Assembly: GCA_900545215.1 (NCBI GenBank) | Contig: UQXW01000007.1 | Location: 1-51,547, forward strand | Reading direction: 5' to 3' | Length of the DNA stretch: 51,547 nt | Source: an uncultured Bacteroidota bacterium | GTDB lineage: Bacteria; Bacteroidota; Bacteroidia; Bacteroidales; P3 | Notes under the pieces: generated by a model | What the model was told of the DNA's origin: nothing | Database searches by the model: none | The model's input: only the letters and a program-made list of their open reading frames with translations | Translations under genes and position numbers: made by a program | Shown here: positions 1-8,512 of the stretch, one piece after another | Position numbering within the stretch: the stretch's first letter is position 1 | Layout of the letters: each line of letters opens with the position of its first letter

Positions 1-56
1 CTGTCCAACACATCTTGGTGTTCGTCTTGTTTTGTTCGTCGTATCTATCGGTCATG
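1..56 (-). CDS. Partial CDS, N-terminus of an unknown protein
   Basis: On the minus strand an ATG lies five bases after the stop codon of the next gene and opens a frame of 18 codons without a stop, running off the left edge. The visible residues begin MTDRYDEQNEHQDVLD, a hydrophilic and acidic start with no signal peptide. The tight spacing to the upstream gene suggests one transcript. Too little is visible to name a family, and a chance open frame is possible. Confidence 0.35.
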
Positions 57-60
57 CCAT

Positions 61-588
61 TTAGTTTACCTTGATTATTGGGAAATAAGTTGGTGAGAAC
101 TTTCGGAATAAACTTATTAACTCATCACTATTTACGGCAAATGTCCACGCAGTATTGCTGAAATACAGGGATACGACTTCACTCTCTATTTGTATTTTAG
201 CTGTAAATACTAATGTGTTGTTTTGAAAGAAAAATATTCTGCTACCGTAATCCGTTGTCTCGGCAAAATTCTCACTAACTCTTTCAAATACAAAATTATT
301 TTTTACCGCTTCTATTATGCTATTGTCTCGGCATTCCAACAAAGTCCATCGCTTTGTTTTTGCGGGTAGAAATTGAATATCTTTCCAATCGATATAAATA
401 ACGATCTTGTTCTTTCCATGTGTAAAATCCATTGAATTTATAGGATTGTATGAATTATCAAATGAAGTACCAAAAGTATTCTGAGGGTATGGCTTATGAA
501 TGAGAATAGGATTAAAAGACAGCCAAACATAGCTCGCACAAATAGCCAAAAAGCAAACAAATCCTATGATGATAAGCCTTTTTCTCAT
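61..588 (-). CDS. Hypothetical membrane-anchored or exported protein
   Basis: This reads as a protein of about 175 residues. It opens with MRKRLIIIGFVCFLAICASY, a basic N-terminus followed by one hydrophobic segment that could be a signal anchor or an uncleaved signal peptide. The rest is soluble, rich in Asn, Phe and Ser, with beta-type alternation and no catalytic motif I recognise. I chose the ATG immediately before the RKR stretch; another in-frame ATG lies three codons upstream. A TAnnTTTG promoter element sits about 80 bases upstream. The gene is AT-rich relative to the housekeeping genes to the right. No family is recognised. Confidence 0.6.
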   Translation of the reverse strand: MRKRLIIIGFVCFLAICASYVWLSFNPILIHKPYPQNTFGTSFDNSYNPINSMDFTHGKNKIVIYIDWKDIQFLPAKTKRWTLLECRDNSIIEAVKNNFVFERVSENFAETTDYGSRIFFFQNNTLVFTAKIQIESEVVSLYFSNTAWTFAVNSDELISLFRKFSPTYFPIIKVN

Positions 589-1125
589 ATAATGCATACC
601 TTAATTTAATAGCCGAGATTCAACACCCAAAATGCAACTTATCCGAATTTACCATTTGTTTCGGTTGCAAAGTTAGCAAAAAGTATTCAATGGAGAAATA
701 AAACAGAACTTTTGTCGAACGATTGTTTTGTCTGTTCCTAATAAAGTAATGTTTTCATTTGCCCGCTCCTTAAACGAAAAACCTTTTGACGAATATCTAT
801 TCATATTCTCATTGGCACCTCTTTCCTATTATCAACTATCCATATAACAATGCTTGTATCGTTTTAGTCTTTATCACGTTACTCATATTTGTGTTGTACA
901 AGTTTGTTACGCTACATTTATCACTCATTTCACTCATCACTGATTGCTTTGAGCAATCTGATTATTCGTGCAATTTTGTTGTCTCATCACAAAAATTGTC
1001 ATTGATGAGATATTTCGCTTTTTGAGGACAAGATAAATAAGCCATTTTCGGTCTTGAATAGAAAGAAGGAGCGTTTTTCTTTCTTATTTGAGTCTTCACT
1101 CCCACTCCCTCAAAATGAACTTCCA
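589..1125. other. Non-coding gap with a minus-strand promoter element
   Basis: No convincing gene is visible. Short open frames on both strands lack start context and protein-like composition. At 668-675 the minus strand reads TAACTTTG, matching the Bacteroidota -7 box, and would serve the gene that ends at 61. No hairpin terminator stands out. Confidence 0.45.
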
Positions 1126-1971
1126 TTAGTAGTAATCCAATGAATAGTAACATTCTTCGAATATTTGATACCATGTGTCGTCATAGTACGTATAAAATTC
1201 TCCAACGCAAAAGACAGTATCATTACAGATAGAAGAACTTTCATTGAAGCACAATGCTTTTGGTGGCTTAATGACAGAGGTACAGAATATCAGCCTATCC
1301 GAATCAAGGTATAACCTTAATTTTCTTTTTGATGAATGATGTTTATGCAAAGGAGGGTTCATCTCATCAAATCCTTCTGTTTTGTAATCATACTCATTCA
1401 AAATCAAAGCGTACTCATCTTTATCATCGGTACTTAACAAAGCACGTCTTTTCTCTAACAAATCACCAAATGGAGTATAACTCTCATACCATTCGATTAT
1501 GGCCAAAGAGCATATTATGTGTCCATTCTTACATGAAAAAACCCTTTCTTGTCGCATGCCTTGCCCGTTTCCTATTCTGACACTGTATCTAACCACTATA
1601 AACCTGCCCGATAACGTATATACACTATCTACCCATTGACAATTCACAGTCATCGTATCAACATCGGACATAATACTAAATCGACAAAGACTGTTGCAAG
1701 ATTCTACGGACAAGAGCGTTGGCAAGTTTGTAAGAAAATCTTTCACCACTGCTTTTTCGTTATACTCGTATATTGTATCTGCATACTCTATGCTTTCTTC
1801 CCATGCACCCTCCGGCTCTCCCAAGATTTCAAATATCTCGGTTTTCAATCCGGTTTGAGGAATTGAATTAAAAATCCAATCGCATGTATATTCTTCCTGC
1901 GAATGTACATGCAAAGGCATCATGACCAAAAACGTTATTACGCAAAGTATTATCCGTTGTCCGCTTCTCAT
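1126..1971 (-). CDS. Hypothetical secreted protein
   Basis: A protein of about 281 residues. It begins MRSGQRIILCVITFLVMMPL and continues to HVHSQEE, a typical signal peptide with a likely cleavage after HSQ, so it should act in the periplasm or outside. The mature part is acidic, rich in Tyr, Asp and Glu and contains several Cys. I recognise no domain. Earlier in-frame starts exist (an ATG seven codons upstream and a TTG further up), but the chosen ATG gives the best signal peptide. It lies next to another unknown exported protein in the same orientation, separated by about 540 bases, so co-transcription is not obvious. Confidence 0.6.
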   Translation of the reverse strand: MRSGQRIILCVITFLVMMPLHVHSQEEYTCDWIFNSIPQTGLKTEIFEILGEPEGAWEESIEYADTIYEYNEKAVVKDFLTNLPTLLSVESCNSLCRFSIMSDVDTMTVNCQWVDSVYTLSGRFIVVRYSVRIGNGQGMRQERVFSCKNGHIICSLAIIEWYESYTPFGDLLEKRRALLSTDDKDEYALILNEYDYKTEGFDEMNPPLHKHHSSKRKLRLYLDSDRLIFCTSVIKPPKALCFNESSSICNDTVFCVGEFYTYYDDTWYQIFEECYYSLDYY

Positions 1972-2289
1972 GGTACTGCATTTAAGGTACATCTTTCCAT
2001 TCTTTCTTATCGGAATAATATATCTTGGTATTGTCAAACCCTATATTAAAGAAAACCATATAAGAAGCACTGTCCATTTTTTCGTAATACGGACCTTGAT
2101 TAGTCTCTTCTCCAACACCGATTATTCAACACTTTCCGATATTCTTATTGTTACACTCTGCAAAGTAAGGTGAATTTGTTCAAACCTCCAAATTTTCTTT
2201 TGTTTTTCTATTTCAATGTATGTAAATCGGCAATGGACTTTCTTCCCGTTCTACATCGTCAAATTGGTGAATTTGCGTGTTTGTGTTCT

Positions 2290-2677
2290 TGTTTCCTTAA
2301 TTGCGATATAAGAAAGTAAAGTCGTATGATTTGCGGGATTTCTTTCGTGTTTCGGAGCGTTTTCCTCCCAAAATGTTGCTTCCTGTTTATCCAAATCGGG
2401 TCTCTCTCCAAAAAGTCGGCGTTTCTTCACAAGAAAACGAAGTCTTTTGCCTCGAAAAACGAAGTCTCAGCACCGATAACTCTTCGTTTTCTCGGAATAA
2501 AACGCCGTTTTCCGTCCTCAATTACGGCGTTTTATTTTCTTCAATCGTCAAGATTTTTGCAAGTACTTGGAAGGTAATTGTTTATCATTGTATCTTATTC
2601 TCGCAAAATTTTTAGAGGGGATGTTCTTCGTCTGTTTCGAGGCATGCCTTGGAGTTAATGAATTTGAAAATCGTTAA
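2290..2677. repeat. Long degenerate dispersed repeat, copy 1
   Basis: About 390 bases resemble the stretch at 23982-24367 in the same orientation. Shared landmarks in order are AAGAAAGTAAA at the left, a central block AGAAAACGAAGTCTTTTG followed by AAACGAAGTCT and ending in AACTCTTCGTTTTCT, then inverted GCCGTTTT modules, and a right end resembling TTGAAAATNGTTAA. The central block is itself an inverted repeat (AGAAAACGAAG against CTTCGTTTTCT). It contains GCCG modules related to the short palindromic repeats elsewhere in the window. No transposase is encoded. It lies in a gene-free stretch from 1972 to 3062 in which I see nothing else apart from the gldD promoter element. Confidence 0.6.
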
Positions 2678-2991
2678 TCGCCACCTCCGCAAAAGTCCTC
2701 AAATGGTAAAAAAATGCAAAAAGCGAAATAGCATGTCGAAAAAGGAAAGAATGATAAGGTGGAAAAGAGCATAGAGATGGCAGAATGAGGAAGAATTATC
2801 TCGTAAACACGGGTCGAACAGAATATTAACACGAATAAAACTGATACTTCCGTTACTTTTTACACACTCTTTACTTCCTTTATTCTCTTTACCCGCGTAC
2901 TCAAAGCTCCTTTCAAGTTGTGTGGGAACTTTAATGAACAGTTTGCGTCAAGAAATGTCGGTCTGCAACGACAGAATTGGAGGGAATGTAG

Positions 2992-2999
2992 TATCTTTG
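2992..2999 (+). promoter_or_regulatory. Promoter -7 element of gldD
   Basis: TATCTTTG matches the Bacteroidota -7 consensus TAnnTTTG, 63 bases before the gldD ATG. No good TTTG -33 element is visible at the usual distance. Confidence 0.45.
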
Positions 3000-3062
3000 C
3001 TTCTTGAATCCGGCGAAAGGAAAAGGTGCCGTATTCTCTAATAATTTTCTTTTGCAAGAAAT

Positions 3063-3644
3063 ATGAAAAGAACAATCATTCCCATAATTGCAATACTGCT
3101 TTTCGCCTCGTGCGGCCAGGAACCGCCAATGCCGAAACCGAATACGTATCTTCGATTGAGCGTTCCGCAACCGAAGTATCATCATTATGATGACAAGAAC
3201 CTCCCCTTCACTTTCGATTATCCCGACTACGGCGAAATCGTTCCCGTGAAAAGCGATGACAAATCGAGCATCTGGTTCAACATCGTCTTTGAACGTTATG
3301 GCTTTGAAGCCAATGTGAGCTATGTGCCTATCAAAACGGATACATCTTTGGCTTACATGGTAAACGATTGCTACACTTTCTTGGACAGACACAAGAAGTT
3401 GTCATCGGGGATTGTGGAAAGGCAATACGAAAACAGGGAAGCACGTGTCTATGGAACCGCTTTCGAGATAAAGGGCAGCGAGGTCGTTTCACCATATCAG
3501 TTCTATCTCACCGACAGCGTGCGACACTTCGTGCGTGTTGCTCTGCATTGCAGATTCGTTCCAAACAATGACTCTCTTGCCGTGGTGATTAAACGCATCG
3601 ACACGGACTTGGACAACATGATAAACAGCCTTCGCTGGAAATAA
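3063..3644 (+). CDS. gldD: Gliding motility / T9SS-associated lipoprotein GldD
   Basis: GldD is a lipoprotein required for gliding and for normal type IX secretion in Bacteroidota; its biochemical role is not settled. The protein has 193 residues and starts with a lipoprotein signal whose lipobox ends FASC at about residue 17. The family pattern follows: a PKPNTYLRL stretch just after the Cys, then PFTFDYPDY, then a WFNIVFERYGFEANVSY segment, and a C-terminal NMINSLRWK. Length is normal for the family. The gene is alone on this strand, facing a tRNA gene. gldF and gldG are about 39 kb away, a split arrangement common in this phylum. The start ATG gives a complete signal peptide. Confidence 0.88.
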   Translation: MKRTIIPIIAILLFASCGQEPPMPKPNTYLRLSVPQPKYHHYDDKNLPFTFDYPDYGEIVPVKSDDKSSIWFNIVFERYGFEANVSYVPIKTDTSLAYMVNDCYTFLDRHKKLSSGIVERQYENREARVYGTAFEIKGSEVVSPYQFYLTDSVRHFVRVALHCRFVPNNDSLAVVIKRIDTDLDNMINSLRWK

Positions 3645-3659
3645 ATCGAAAAAAGAAAG

Positions 3660-3731
3660 TACTCTCGGCGGGACTCGAACCCGCAATTCAGGAACCGGAA
3701 TCCTGTGTTTTATCCATTGAACTACGAGAGC
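3660..3731 (-). tRNA. tRNA-Arg (anticodon CCG)
   Basis: The minus strand folds into a standard cloverleaf. The acceptor stem is GCTCTCG with CGAGAGT (a G-T pair at the end). The anticodon stem CAGGA/TCCTG encloses the loop TTCCGGT, giving anticodon CCG. The T arm is GCGGG/CCCGC around TTCGAGT, and the discriminator base is A. CCA is not encoded. It reads CGG arginine codons. It lies between the converging ends of gldD and corA. Confidence 0.92.
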
Positions 3732-3735
3732 ATTC

Positions 3736-4680
3736 TTATAACCATCTCCTCCTCTTGAAGTAAAAGAAGAAAAGAACCACTATCACAAGCATTACCGCTA
3801 TTATCCCCCAAAAAGCATACTTGGAACTTTGGAAAGGCAGGTCGAGGTTCATTCCATAGATACTCGACACCACCGTCAGCGGCAACATGATTGTCGAAAG
3901 AAAGGTAAGCACCTTCATTATCTCGTTTGTCTTGTTCGCCTGCAAAGAATCGAAAGTATGACTCAGTCCTTCAATCAATTCTCCGTAGTCTTCGACCATA
4001 TCGAACATGCGTTGATATTGATCCAAGATGTTACCCCAGTAGTCCTCCATGTCTTCCGCATAACCCTTTATGCCTCCGGATTCGAACTTATGGAACACTC
4101 GGATTTGAGGTTTGAAGGTCGTGTTCAGCAAGATGATGTTTTTCCGCGTCAGACTCAGGTGTTCGATGACCTTTTCCGGCTTCTTGGTGAAAATATCATA
4201 GTTTATGCTGTCCACCTCACTGCCTATGCGAAGTATCAGAGTATAAGTCTCTACCATTAAACGGTCGAGCAGATTATACAGCAAAGCATCCGATGATGCC
4301 CCTATCTGTTCTATCTGTTCCTCTTCCTCCTTGCTCGCAATCCCTTCGGCATTGTGTTGCACCATCTGCCGCACCTGCTCGAACAAATTCTTGACCACCC
4401 AATGCGACCGACCGATGGTAACGATGTAATCCTTTCCCCAAAAGACCTTTACCTCTTTAAGCCTGATGAATTTGTTGCTTTTATCGAGATAAGGAAAATG
4501 AAGAATAAGGAAGTAATAGTCATCATATTCGTCGATTTTCGGTCTCTGATTGGTGGCTCGGCAATCCTCTATATCCAAGGGGTGAAACGCAAACGTATCG
4601 GACAAGTATTGATAATCTGTTTCATCGGGGTCAATCACGTGCAACCACTTCAGCTCCTCAAAATTGATGGTTTCTATCAT
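3736..4680 (-). CDS. corA: CorA-family magnesium/cobalt transporter
   Basis: CorA forms a homopentameric inner-membrane channel for Mg2+, also passing Co2+ and Ni2+. The 314-residue protein has the family layout: a soluble N-terminal domain of mixed alpha/beta structure (about 1-150), a long helical stretch (about 150-250), and two C-terminal membrane segments. The signature YGMN lies in the loop after the first membrane segment, and the protein ends with the expected basic tail FKRRRWL. Length is typical. It appears to be a single-gene unit; a minus-strand promoter with TAACTTTG is found about 55 bases upstream. Confidence 0.92.
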   Translation of the reverse strand: MIETINFEELKWLHVIDPDETDYQYLSDTFAFHPLDIEDCRATNQRPKIDEYDDYYFLILHFPYLDKSNKFIRLKEVKVFWGKDYIVTIGRSHWVVKNLFEQVRQMVQHNAEGIASKEEEEQIEQIGASSDALLYNLLDRLMVETYTLILRIGSEVDSINYDIFTKKPEKVIEHLSLTRKNIILLNTTFKPQIRVFHKFESGGIKGYAEDMEDYWGNILDQYQRMFDMVEDYGELIEGLSHTFDSLQANKTNEIMKVLTFLSTIMLPLTVVSSIYGMNLDLPFQSSKYAFWGIIAVMLVIVVLFFFYFKRRRWL

Positions 4681-4732
4681 CTTATCCTCCTTTCCGATTA
4701 TACAGTTCTACATTCCTTTCCCAATCAGGCTG

Positions 4733-4763
4733 CAAAGTTACTAAAAAAAACATTCTCCGCAAG
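4733..4763 (-). promoter_or_regulatory. Promoter of corA
   Basis: On the minus strand a CTTG -33 element is followed after 19 bases by TAACTTTG, a full match to the -7 consensus TAnnTTTG. The ATG of corA lies about 52 bases downstream. Confidence 0.5.
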
Positions 4764-4829
4764 TCTGTCAAGCGTTTTTCAAGCAGCCGGCTTTATCTGC
4801 CTTTTCTCTTTTTTGAACCCCCTTCATGC

Positions 4830-4904
4830 AAACGCCGAAAGAAAAAATTATTCCGCCGAAAGAATTTAGCGAAACGCCGATTCAGAGAACAGAAACGGCG
4901 TTTG
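4830..4904. repeat. GCCG palindromic repeat, copy A
   Basis: An intergenic block made of AAACGCCGAAAGAA, TTCCGCCGAAAGAA, GAAACGCCG and the inverted AAACGGCGTTTG. Modules face each other and could pair into hairpins. It lies between corA and elbB and encodes no plausible protein. Confidence 0.7.
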
Positions 4905-4964
4905 CATTCCGTAAACCTTCGTTTCGGTTCTCTGTATTGCCGATGTATCGTATCGTTTTGTGTT

Positions 4965-5618
4965 TTAAGCCATCAGCTTCACAAGCTCTTCCACCATTCT
5001 GTCCGCTCCGGCAAATACTTCGGCTATGTGAGTGGCAAGCATGTAGGCAGGGGTTGTAACGATTTTGTTTTCCTTATCCGCAACAGCCTCTTCCGCCGTG
5101 CAGATTCGATGTTTGCAACCGAGTTTGCGGGCATGCTCCGCAGCTTGACAGTCATTGCCGAGAGTAATGGTGGGGTGCTTGTCCCCGAGAACCTTTGCCA
5201 ATATCATGGGAGCTATGCACATTGCGGCAACGGGCTTTCCTGCGGCATTGGTGCTTCTGACTGCTTCTGCCACTTCCGCATTCACCTCCATGTTCTCGCC
5301 CTCGAAGGCGTAATTGCTCCAATTCTGTGCCGCACCCATGCCGCCGGGAAGAACCAAAGCATCGAAATCCTCAGCTCTGTAAGCACTCAAAGGCTTTATG
5401 TCGCCACGGCAAAGGCGTGAAGCCTCGATTATGATGTTTCTTTTCTCGCCGCTCGGTTTTCCTTCGATGTGATTGTAAACCGAAAACTCACCTTGCGGAG
5501 CGAAACATTGGTATTGCATTCCTCGCTTGTCCATCGCCAAGAGGGCAGAAAGGGTTTCGTGCGTTTCGCTGCCGTCTCTGTTGCCGCAGCCTGCCAATAT
5601 AACCGCTGTTTTTTTCAT
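4965..5618 (-). CDS. elbB: ElbB-type glyoxalase / DJ-1-PfpI superfamily protein
   Basis: ElbB (also called sigma cross-reacting protein 27A) is a small DJ-1/PfpI-superfamily protein reported to have glyoxalase activity; it was linked to isoprenoid synthesis in E. coli, and its physiological role is unclear. The 217-residue protein starts KKTAVILAGCGNRDGSE, has the LVLPGGMGAAQNWSNY segment around residue 110, and AAMCIAPMILAKVLG around 150, where Cys sits at the nucleophile-elbow position of the family. Length is typical. It is the last gene of a minus-strand operon after rfaE2, with a gap of 9 bases. The start ATG follows directly on the rfaE2 stop. Confidence 0.88.
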   Translation of the reverse strand: MKKTAVILAGCGNRDGSETHETLSALLAMDKRGMQYQCFAPQGEFSVYNHIEGKPSGEKRNIIIEASRLCRGDIKPLSAYRAEDFDALVLPGGMGAAQNWSNYAFEGENMEVNAEVAEAVRSTNAAGKPVAAMCIAPMILAKVLGDKHPTITLGNDCQAAEHARKLGCKHRICTAEEAVADKENKIVTTPAYMLATHIAEVFAGADRMVEELVKLMA

Positions 5619-5627
5619 ATCCGTATT

Positions 5628-6122
5628 TTATTTCGAGTTAAGTATCCTTTGTTCTATGGATGTGGTGGAATACCCTGCAAGATATTCCAACGTCATCACC
5701 TTTCCGCCGCGTTGCATCACTATATCGTAACCCACTATGTCCTCAACCTTGTAATCCGCACCCTTTACGAGTATATCCGGTTGCACTCTCGAAATAAGGT
5801 TATAAGGAGTATCCTCATCGAAAAGGATTACCGCATCGACCATTTGCAGAGAGGCGAGTATGCGAAGCCGCGAGTTCTCGTCCTGCAAGGGTCTGTTCCT
5901 ACCCTTCAAGCGACGTACGGAAGCGTCCGTGTTGACACCTATAATCAAACGGTCTCCCGCATCTTTGGCTTTGGCAAGGTAATCCACATGTCCCAAATGC
6001 AACAGGTCGAAACAACCGTTGGTGAACACTGTTTTCAAGCCTCTGCTCCTCCAATCCTCCATACGTTTTTCCAAATTCTCATCGGAAAGAATTTTATTCT
6101 CTATTGACTCTGTCTGTGTCAT
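5628..6122 (-). CDS. rfaE2: D-glycero-beta-D-manno-heptose 1-phosphate adenylyltransferase
   Basis: This enzyme adenylylates heptose 1-phosphate to ADP-heptose for lipopolysaccharide core synthesis. The protein (164 residues) is a free-standing version of the C-terminal cytidylyltransferase-like domain of HldE. It shows the nucleotide-binding signature TNGCFDLLHLGHVDYL, with the HxGH motif, at about residues 36-51, then LIIGVNTDASVRRLKG, and a later PDILVKGADY block, all typical of the family. The kinase half of HldE is not in this window. The start overlaps the end of the upstream flippase-like gene by 29 bases, which indicates an operon with coupled translation. Confidence 0.9.
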   Translation of the reverse strand: MTQTESIENKILSDENLEKRMEDWRSRGLKTVFTNGCFDLLHLGHVDYLAKAKDAGDRLIIGVNTDASVRRLKGRNRPLQDENSRLRILASLQMVDAVILFDEDTPYNLISRVQPDILVKGADYKVEDIVGYDIVMQRGGKVMTLEYLAGYSTTSIEQRILNSK

Positions 6123-7116
6123 CGTTTTGTTTCTTTTTTATGGTGGAAAAATATGCGAAAGCCGCCAATCCCGCAATCACCGTGCCGATTTGCGAAGCTA
6201 TCCAACTCAACCAACCGCATGCGTAGCCTATCGGACGGCTTATCGCAAAAGCTTGAAGCACCTCGGCATAAATTGCCGGTTGCAGTCCTATGCCTCCGGG
6301 CGTTATCATGGGGCCGAACGCTCCGAGAACGGTGGTTACCAAGGCTTGAAGGAAGTTCAAAGTCTCCGTTCCGCCCATGCTGCGGAAGCAACACAGCGTT
6401 CCGATAATCCACAGCAGCCATATAAGCATGGAATAGGCTATGAACAAAAGCGGTCTCTTCAATCGGGATATGCTTTTCACACCTTCCCAAAGTCCTTTCA
6501 GCAAGTTAACAATCTTGCGAAAGGCTTTGTTCTCTTTCAATCGTTTTCTGAAAAAGAAGAAAGCCGCAATGCAGACAAGCATGCAGCCTGCACCGATAAG
6601 CATGAGCCGTAACAAGTGTTGCGTATCGAGCTTAAAATTCCTGTCCGTGTATTGCAACAGAACATCTGCCTGCAGGCAGAGTGTCATAAGCAATAGAAAT
6701 AGAAATAGAAGCATGTCCGTGGCTCTCTCCGTGATGATTGTGCCGAGCGATTTTTCGAGAGGAACGCCGTCGCTCTTGCGAAGCATGGTACAACGCACCA
6801 CTTCACCCAAACGAGGCACTGCAAGATTGGTAAGATAGCCGCTCATGACGGCAAAGAAACTGTTCCTGCGGGAGACTTTGCAAGAAATAGCTTCGCCCAA
6901 CAGCCTCCAACGCAAAGCCCTTATGTAATGCGACAACAGGGTCGCCAATCCGGAAAGAGTGAACCAAAGCCAATCCGCCCTGCCCAAGGCTTCCCACATC
7001 TCTTCTTTCTCTCTCGCCGACAACTTCTCCCAAAACCACCACACGAAAGCCAACCCCAAGAGTACGAAGAAAAGGGTTCGGGCAATATCCTTGGTTTTCG
7101 ATTTTCCGTTTCTCAA
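6094..7116 (-). CDS. LPG synthase TM-region / UPF0104 family membrane protein
   Basis: A 340-residue polytopic membrane protein with about eight hydrophobic segments, of the lysylphosphatidylglycerol synthetase transmembrane (AglD/MprF-like, UPF0104) family. Family landmarks visible are GYLTNLAVPRLGEVVRC around residue 90 and the glycine-rich PGGIGLQPAIYAE around 275. Members are proposed lipid or lipid-linked sugar flippases, or parts of glycosyltransferase systems; the substrate here is unknown. It overlaps the panD stop (ATGA-type overlap) and the next gene rfaE2, so it is the second gene of a four-gene operon. Its place beside an ADP-heptose enzyme makes an envelope role plausible, but that is inference. 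Confidence 0.82.
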   Translation of the reverse strand: MRNGKSKTKDIARTLFFVLLGLAFVWWFWEKLSAREKEEMWEALGRADWLWFTLSGLATLLSHYIRALRWRLLGEAISCKVSRRNSFFAVMSGYLTNLAVPRLGEVVRCTMLRKSDGVPLEKSLGTIITERATDMLLFLFLLLMTLCLQADVLLQYTDRNFKLDTQHLLRLMLIGAGCMLVCIAAFFFFRKRLKENKAFRKIVNLLKGLWEGVKSISRLKRPLLFIAYSMLIWLLWIIGTLCCFRSMGGTETLNFLQALVTTVLGAFGPMITPGGIGLQPAIYAEVLQAFAISRPIGYACGWLSWIASQIGTVIAGLAAFAYFSTIKKKQNDDTDRVNRE

Positions 7117-7457
7117 ATCAACTTATTGTCTTTTGGAAATATGACGGACGGACGGAACGTTTTGGCTTCCTCGAAGTCCATTGTGGCAAAGGAAACGATG
7201 ATGACCAAGTCTCCGACTTGTGCAAGACGTGCGGCAGCCCCGTTGAGACAAATCTTTCCCGAGCCTCTCTCGCCCTTTATCACGTATGTATCGAAACGCT
7301 CCCCGTTGTTGATGTTATAAATATAGACTCTCTCGCCTTCAATCAAGCCTGCGGCATCCATCAAATCCTCGTCTATCGTTATGGAACCTATGTAATTGAG
7401 ATCTGCCTGAGTAACAGCAACCCGGTGAATCTTCGATTTTAATACTTCTATCTGCAT
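7113..7457 (-). CDS. panD: Aspartate 1-decarboxylase (proenzyme)
   Basis: PanD decarboxylates aspartate to beta-alanine for pantothenate and coenzyme A. The 114-residue proenzyme has the conserved self-cleavage site Gly24-Ser25 in the YIGSITID motif; Ser25 becomes the pyruvoyl group. Other family features are KSKIHRVAVTQADL at the N-terminus and the GERFDTYVIKGERGSG and CLNGAAARLAQVGD blocks. Length is standard. It is the first gene of the operon panD, flippase-like, rfaE2, elbB. The start ATG gives the canonical N-terminus MQIEVLKSKIH. Confidence 0.95.
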   Translation of the reverse strand: MQIEVLKSKIHRVAVTQADLNYIGSITIDEDLMDAAGLIEGERVYIYNINNGERFDTYVIKGERGSGKICLNGAAARLAQVGDLVIIVSFATMDFEEAKTFRPSVIFPKDNKLI

Positions 7458-7490
7458 CAGTTTTTATCTTAAACCCGTTGTTTCGGCGTG

Positions 7491-7498
7491 CAAAGGTA
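7491..7498 (-). promoter_or_regulatory. Promoter -7 element of the panD operon
   Basis: The minus strand reads TACCTTTG, a perfect TAnnTTTG match, about 34 bases before the panD ATG. The -33 element is weak. Confidence 0.5.
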
Positions 7499-7575
7499 TG
7501 AATATTATACCATACAGCCCGTTGTTTCCTCCGAAAAAACAGTCTGCAAACAATGAAGCGTCCTTCCAATGAAAT

Positions 7576-7656
7576 GAAACGGCGTAAGAATTTTTTCTTT
7601 CGGCGTTTCGGTAAATTCAAACGGCGTAAGAAAATATTGAAACGCCGAAAAAGGCG
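7576..7656. repeat. GCCG palindromic repeat, copy B
   Basis: Two facing modules: GAAACGGCGTAAGAA, then TTCTTTCGGCGTTTC, then AAACGGCGTAAGAA and GAAACGCCGAAAAAGGCGG. It fills most of the gap between the divergent panD and trmH genes, leaving both promoters outside the repeat. Confidence 0.7.
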
Positions 7657-7721
7657 GACATCTGTCCGTTGTATGTTCTGTGATACCTCATTCCTCCGGT
7701 CGGAAGTTATGCGGGTTTTTG

Positions 7722-7729
7722 TATCTTTG
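7722..7729 (+). promoter_or_regulatory. Promoter -7 element of trmH
   Basis: TATCTTTG matches TAnnTTTG and lies 44 bases before the trmH ATG. No strong -33 element is seen. Confidence 0.45.
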
Positions 7730-7773
7730 TACCTCGATAGAATGAAAGAAGGGTGTAATAAATTTATTGAAAG

Positions 7774-8478
7774 ATGAAATCGGATGTTTTGACTTTCGAG
7801 CAGAAGCAGAGGTACTATGAGGCTTTGTGCGAGATGATTCAACCGGAGAGAGTGGCTTTGTTCGAGAAAATAATAGAGGACAGGACGGATAGGATTTGCG
7901 TTGTGTTGGAGGATATTTATCAACCTCAGAACGCTTCCGCAGTGTTGAGAACTTGCGAGTGCCTCGGGGTGCAGCAGGTGCATGTGATAGAAAACAATAA
8001 CGAATACAGAATAAATCCCGACGTGGCTTTGGGGTCGAGCAAGTGGATTGACATTCACCGCCACAACAGAAAAGAGAACAATACCGCCGATTGCCTTTCT
8101 GCATTGAAGTCGAGGGGTTACAGGATTGTTGCCACGCTGCCGGCAGAGAAAGACGTTTTGCTGCCGGAGGTGAGTGTGGACGAACCGTTGGCCATTGTGT
8201 TCGGCAACGAGTTGGAAGGCCTGTCGCAAACGACCAAGGATATGGCGGACATCTGCATGAAAATCCCCATGTACGGCTTTACGGAGAGTTTCAACATATC
8301 CGTCTCGGCGGCAATCAGCATGTACACCCTGACAGAAAAGCTCCGCAACAGCGGAAACGCCATCAACCTCACACCGGAACGCCGATTGGACACCCTTATC
8401 AAGTGGGCGAAACACAGCATCCGCCGTAGCGATGCCGTGGAAAAAGAACTTCTCAAACGCCTTTTCGAGATTAAATAG
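7774..8478 (+). CDS. trmH: tRNA (guanosine(18)-2'-O)-methyltransferase TrmH
   Basis: TrmH uses SAM to methylate the ribose of G18 in the tRNA D-loop. The 234-residue protein has the SPOUT fold with its three motifs: motif 1 ICVVLEDIYQPQNASAVLRT (around 41-60, with the conserved N and R), motif 2 PLAIVFGNELEGLS (around 135-150), and motif 3 IPMYGFTESFNISVSAAISM (around 167-186), which form the knotted SAM site. A basic C-terminal extension follows, as in TrmH proper. SpoU-family members are hard to tell apart, so another 2'-O target is possible. Confidence 0.88.
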   Translation: MKSDVLTFEQKQRYYEALCEMIQPERVALFEKIIEDRTDRICVVLEDIYQPQNASAVLRTCECLGVQQVHVIENNNEYRINPDVALGSSKWIDIHRHNRKENNTADCLSALKSRGYRIVATLPAEKDVLLPEVSVDEPLAIVFGNELEGLSQTTKDMADICMKIPMYGFTESFNISVSAAISMYTLTEKLRNSGNAINLTPERRLDTLIKWAKHSIRRSDAVEKELLKRLFEIK

Positions 8479-8512
8479 AAGAAAGACAGCACTGCTCCGG
8501 TTTGATCGGGCA

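Noticed and set aside
786..1025. Hydrophobic 79-codon frame that could be a small membrane protein
   Set aside because: It starts with TTG, has no promoter or family similarity, and lies in AT-rich non-coding DNA where chance hydrophobic frames are common.
3660..3731. tRNA-Arg as an attachment site for an integrated element
   Set aside because: No integrase and no duplicated tRNA 3' end are visible nearby; the flanks are housekeeping genes.
7339..8415. Minus-strand open frame of 358 codons across panD and trmH
   Set aside because: It overlaps two well-supported genes and a palindromic repeat and lacks any domain.
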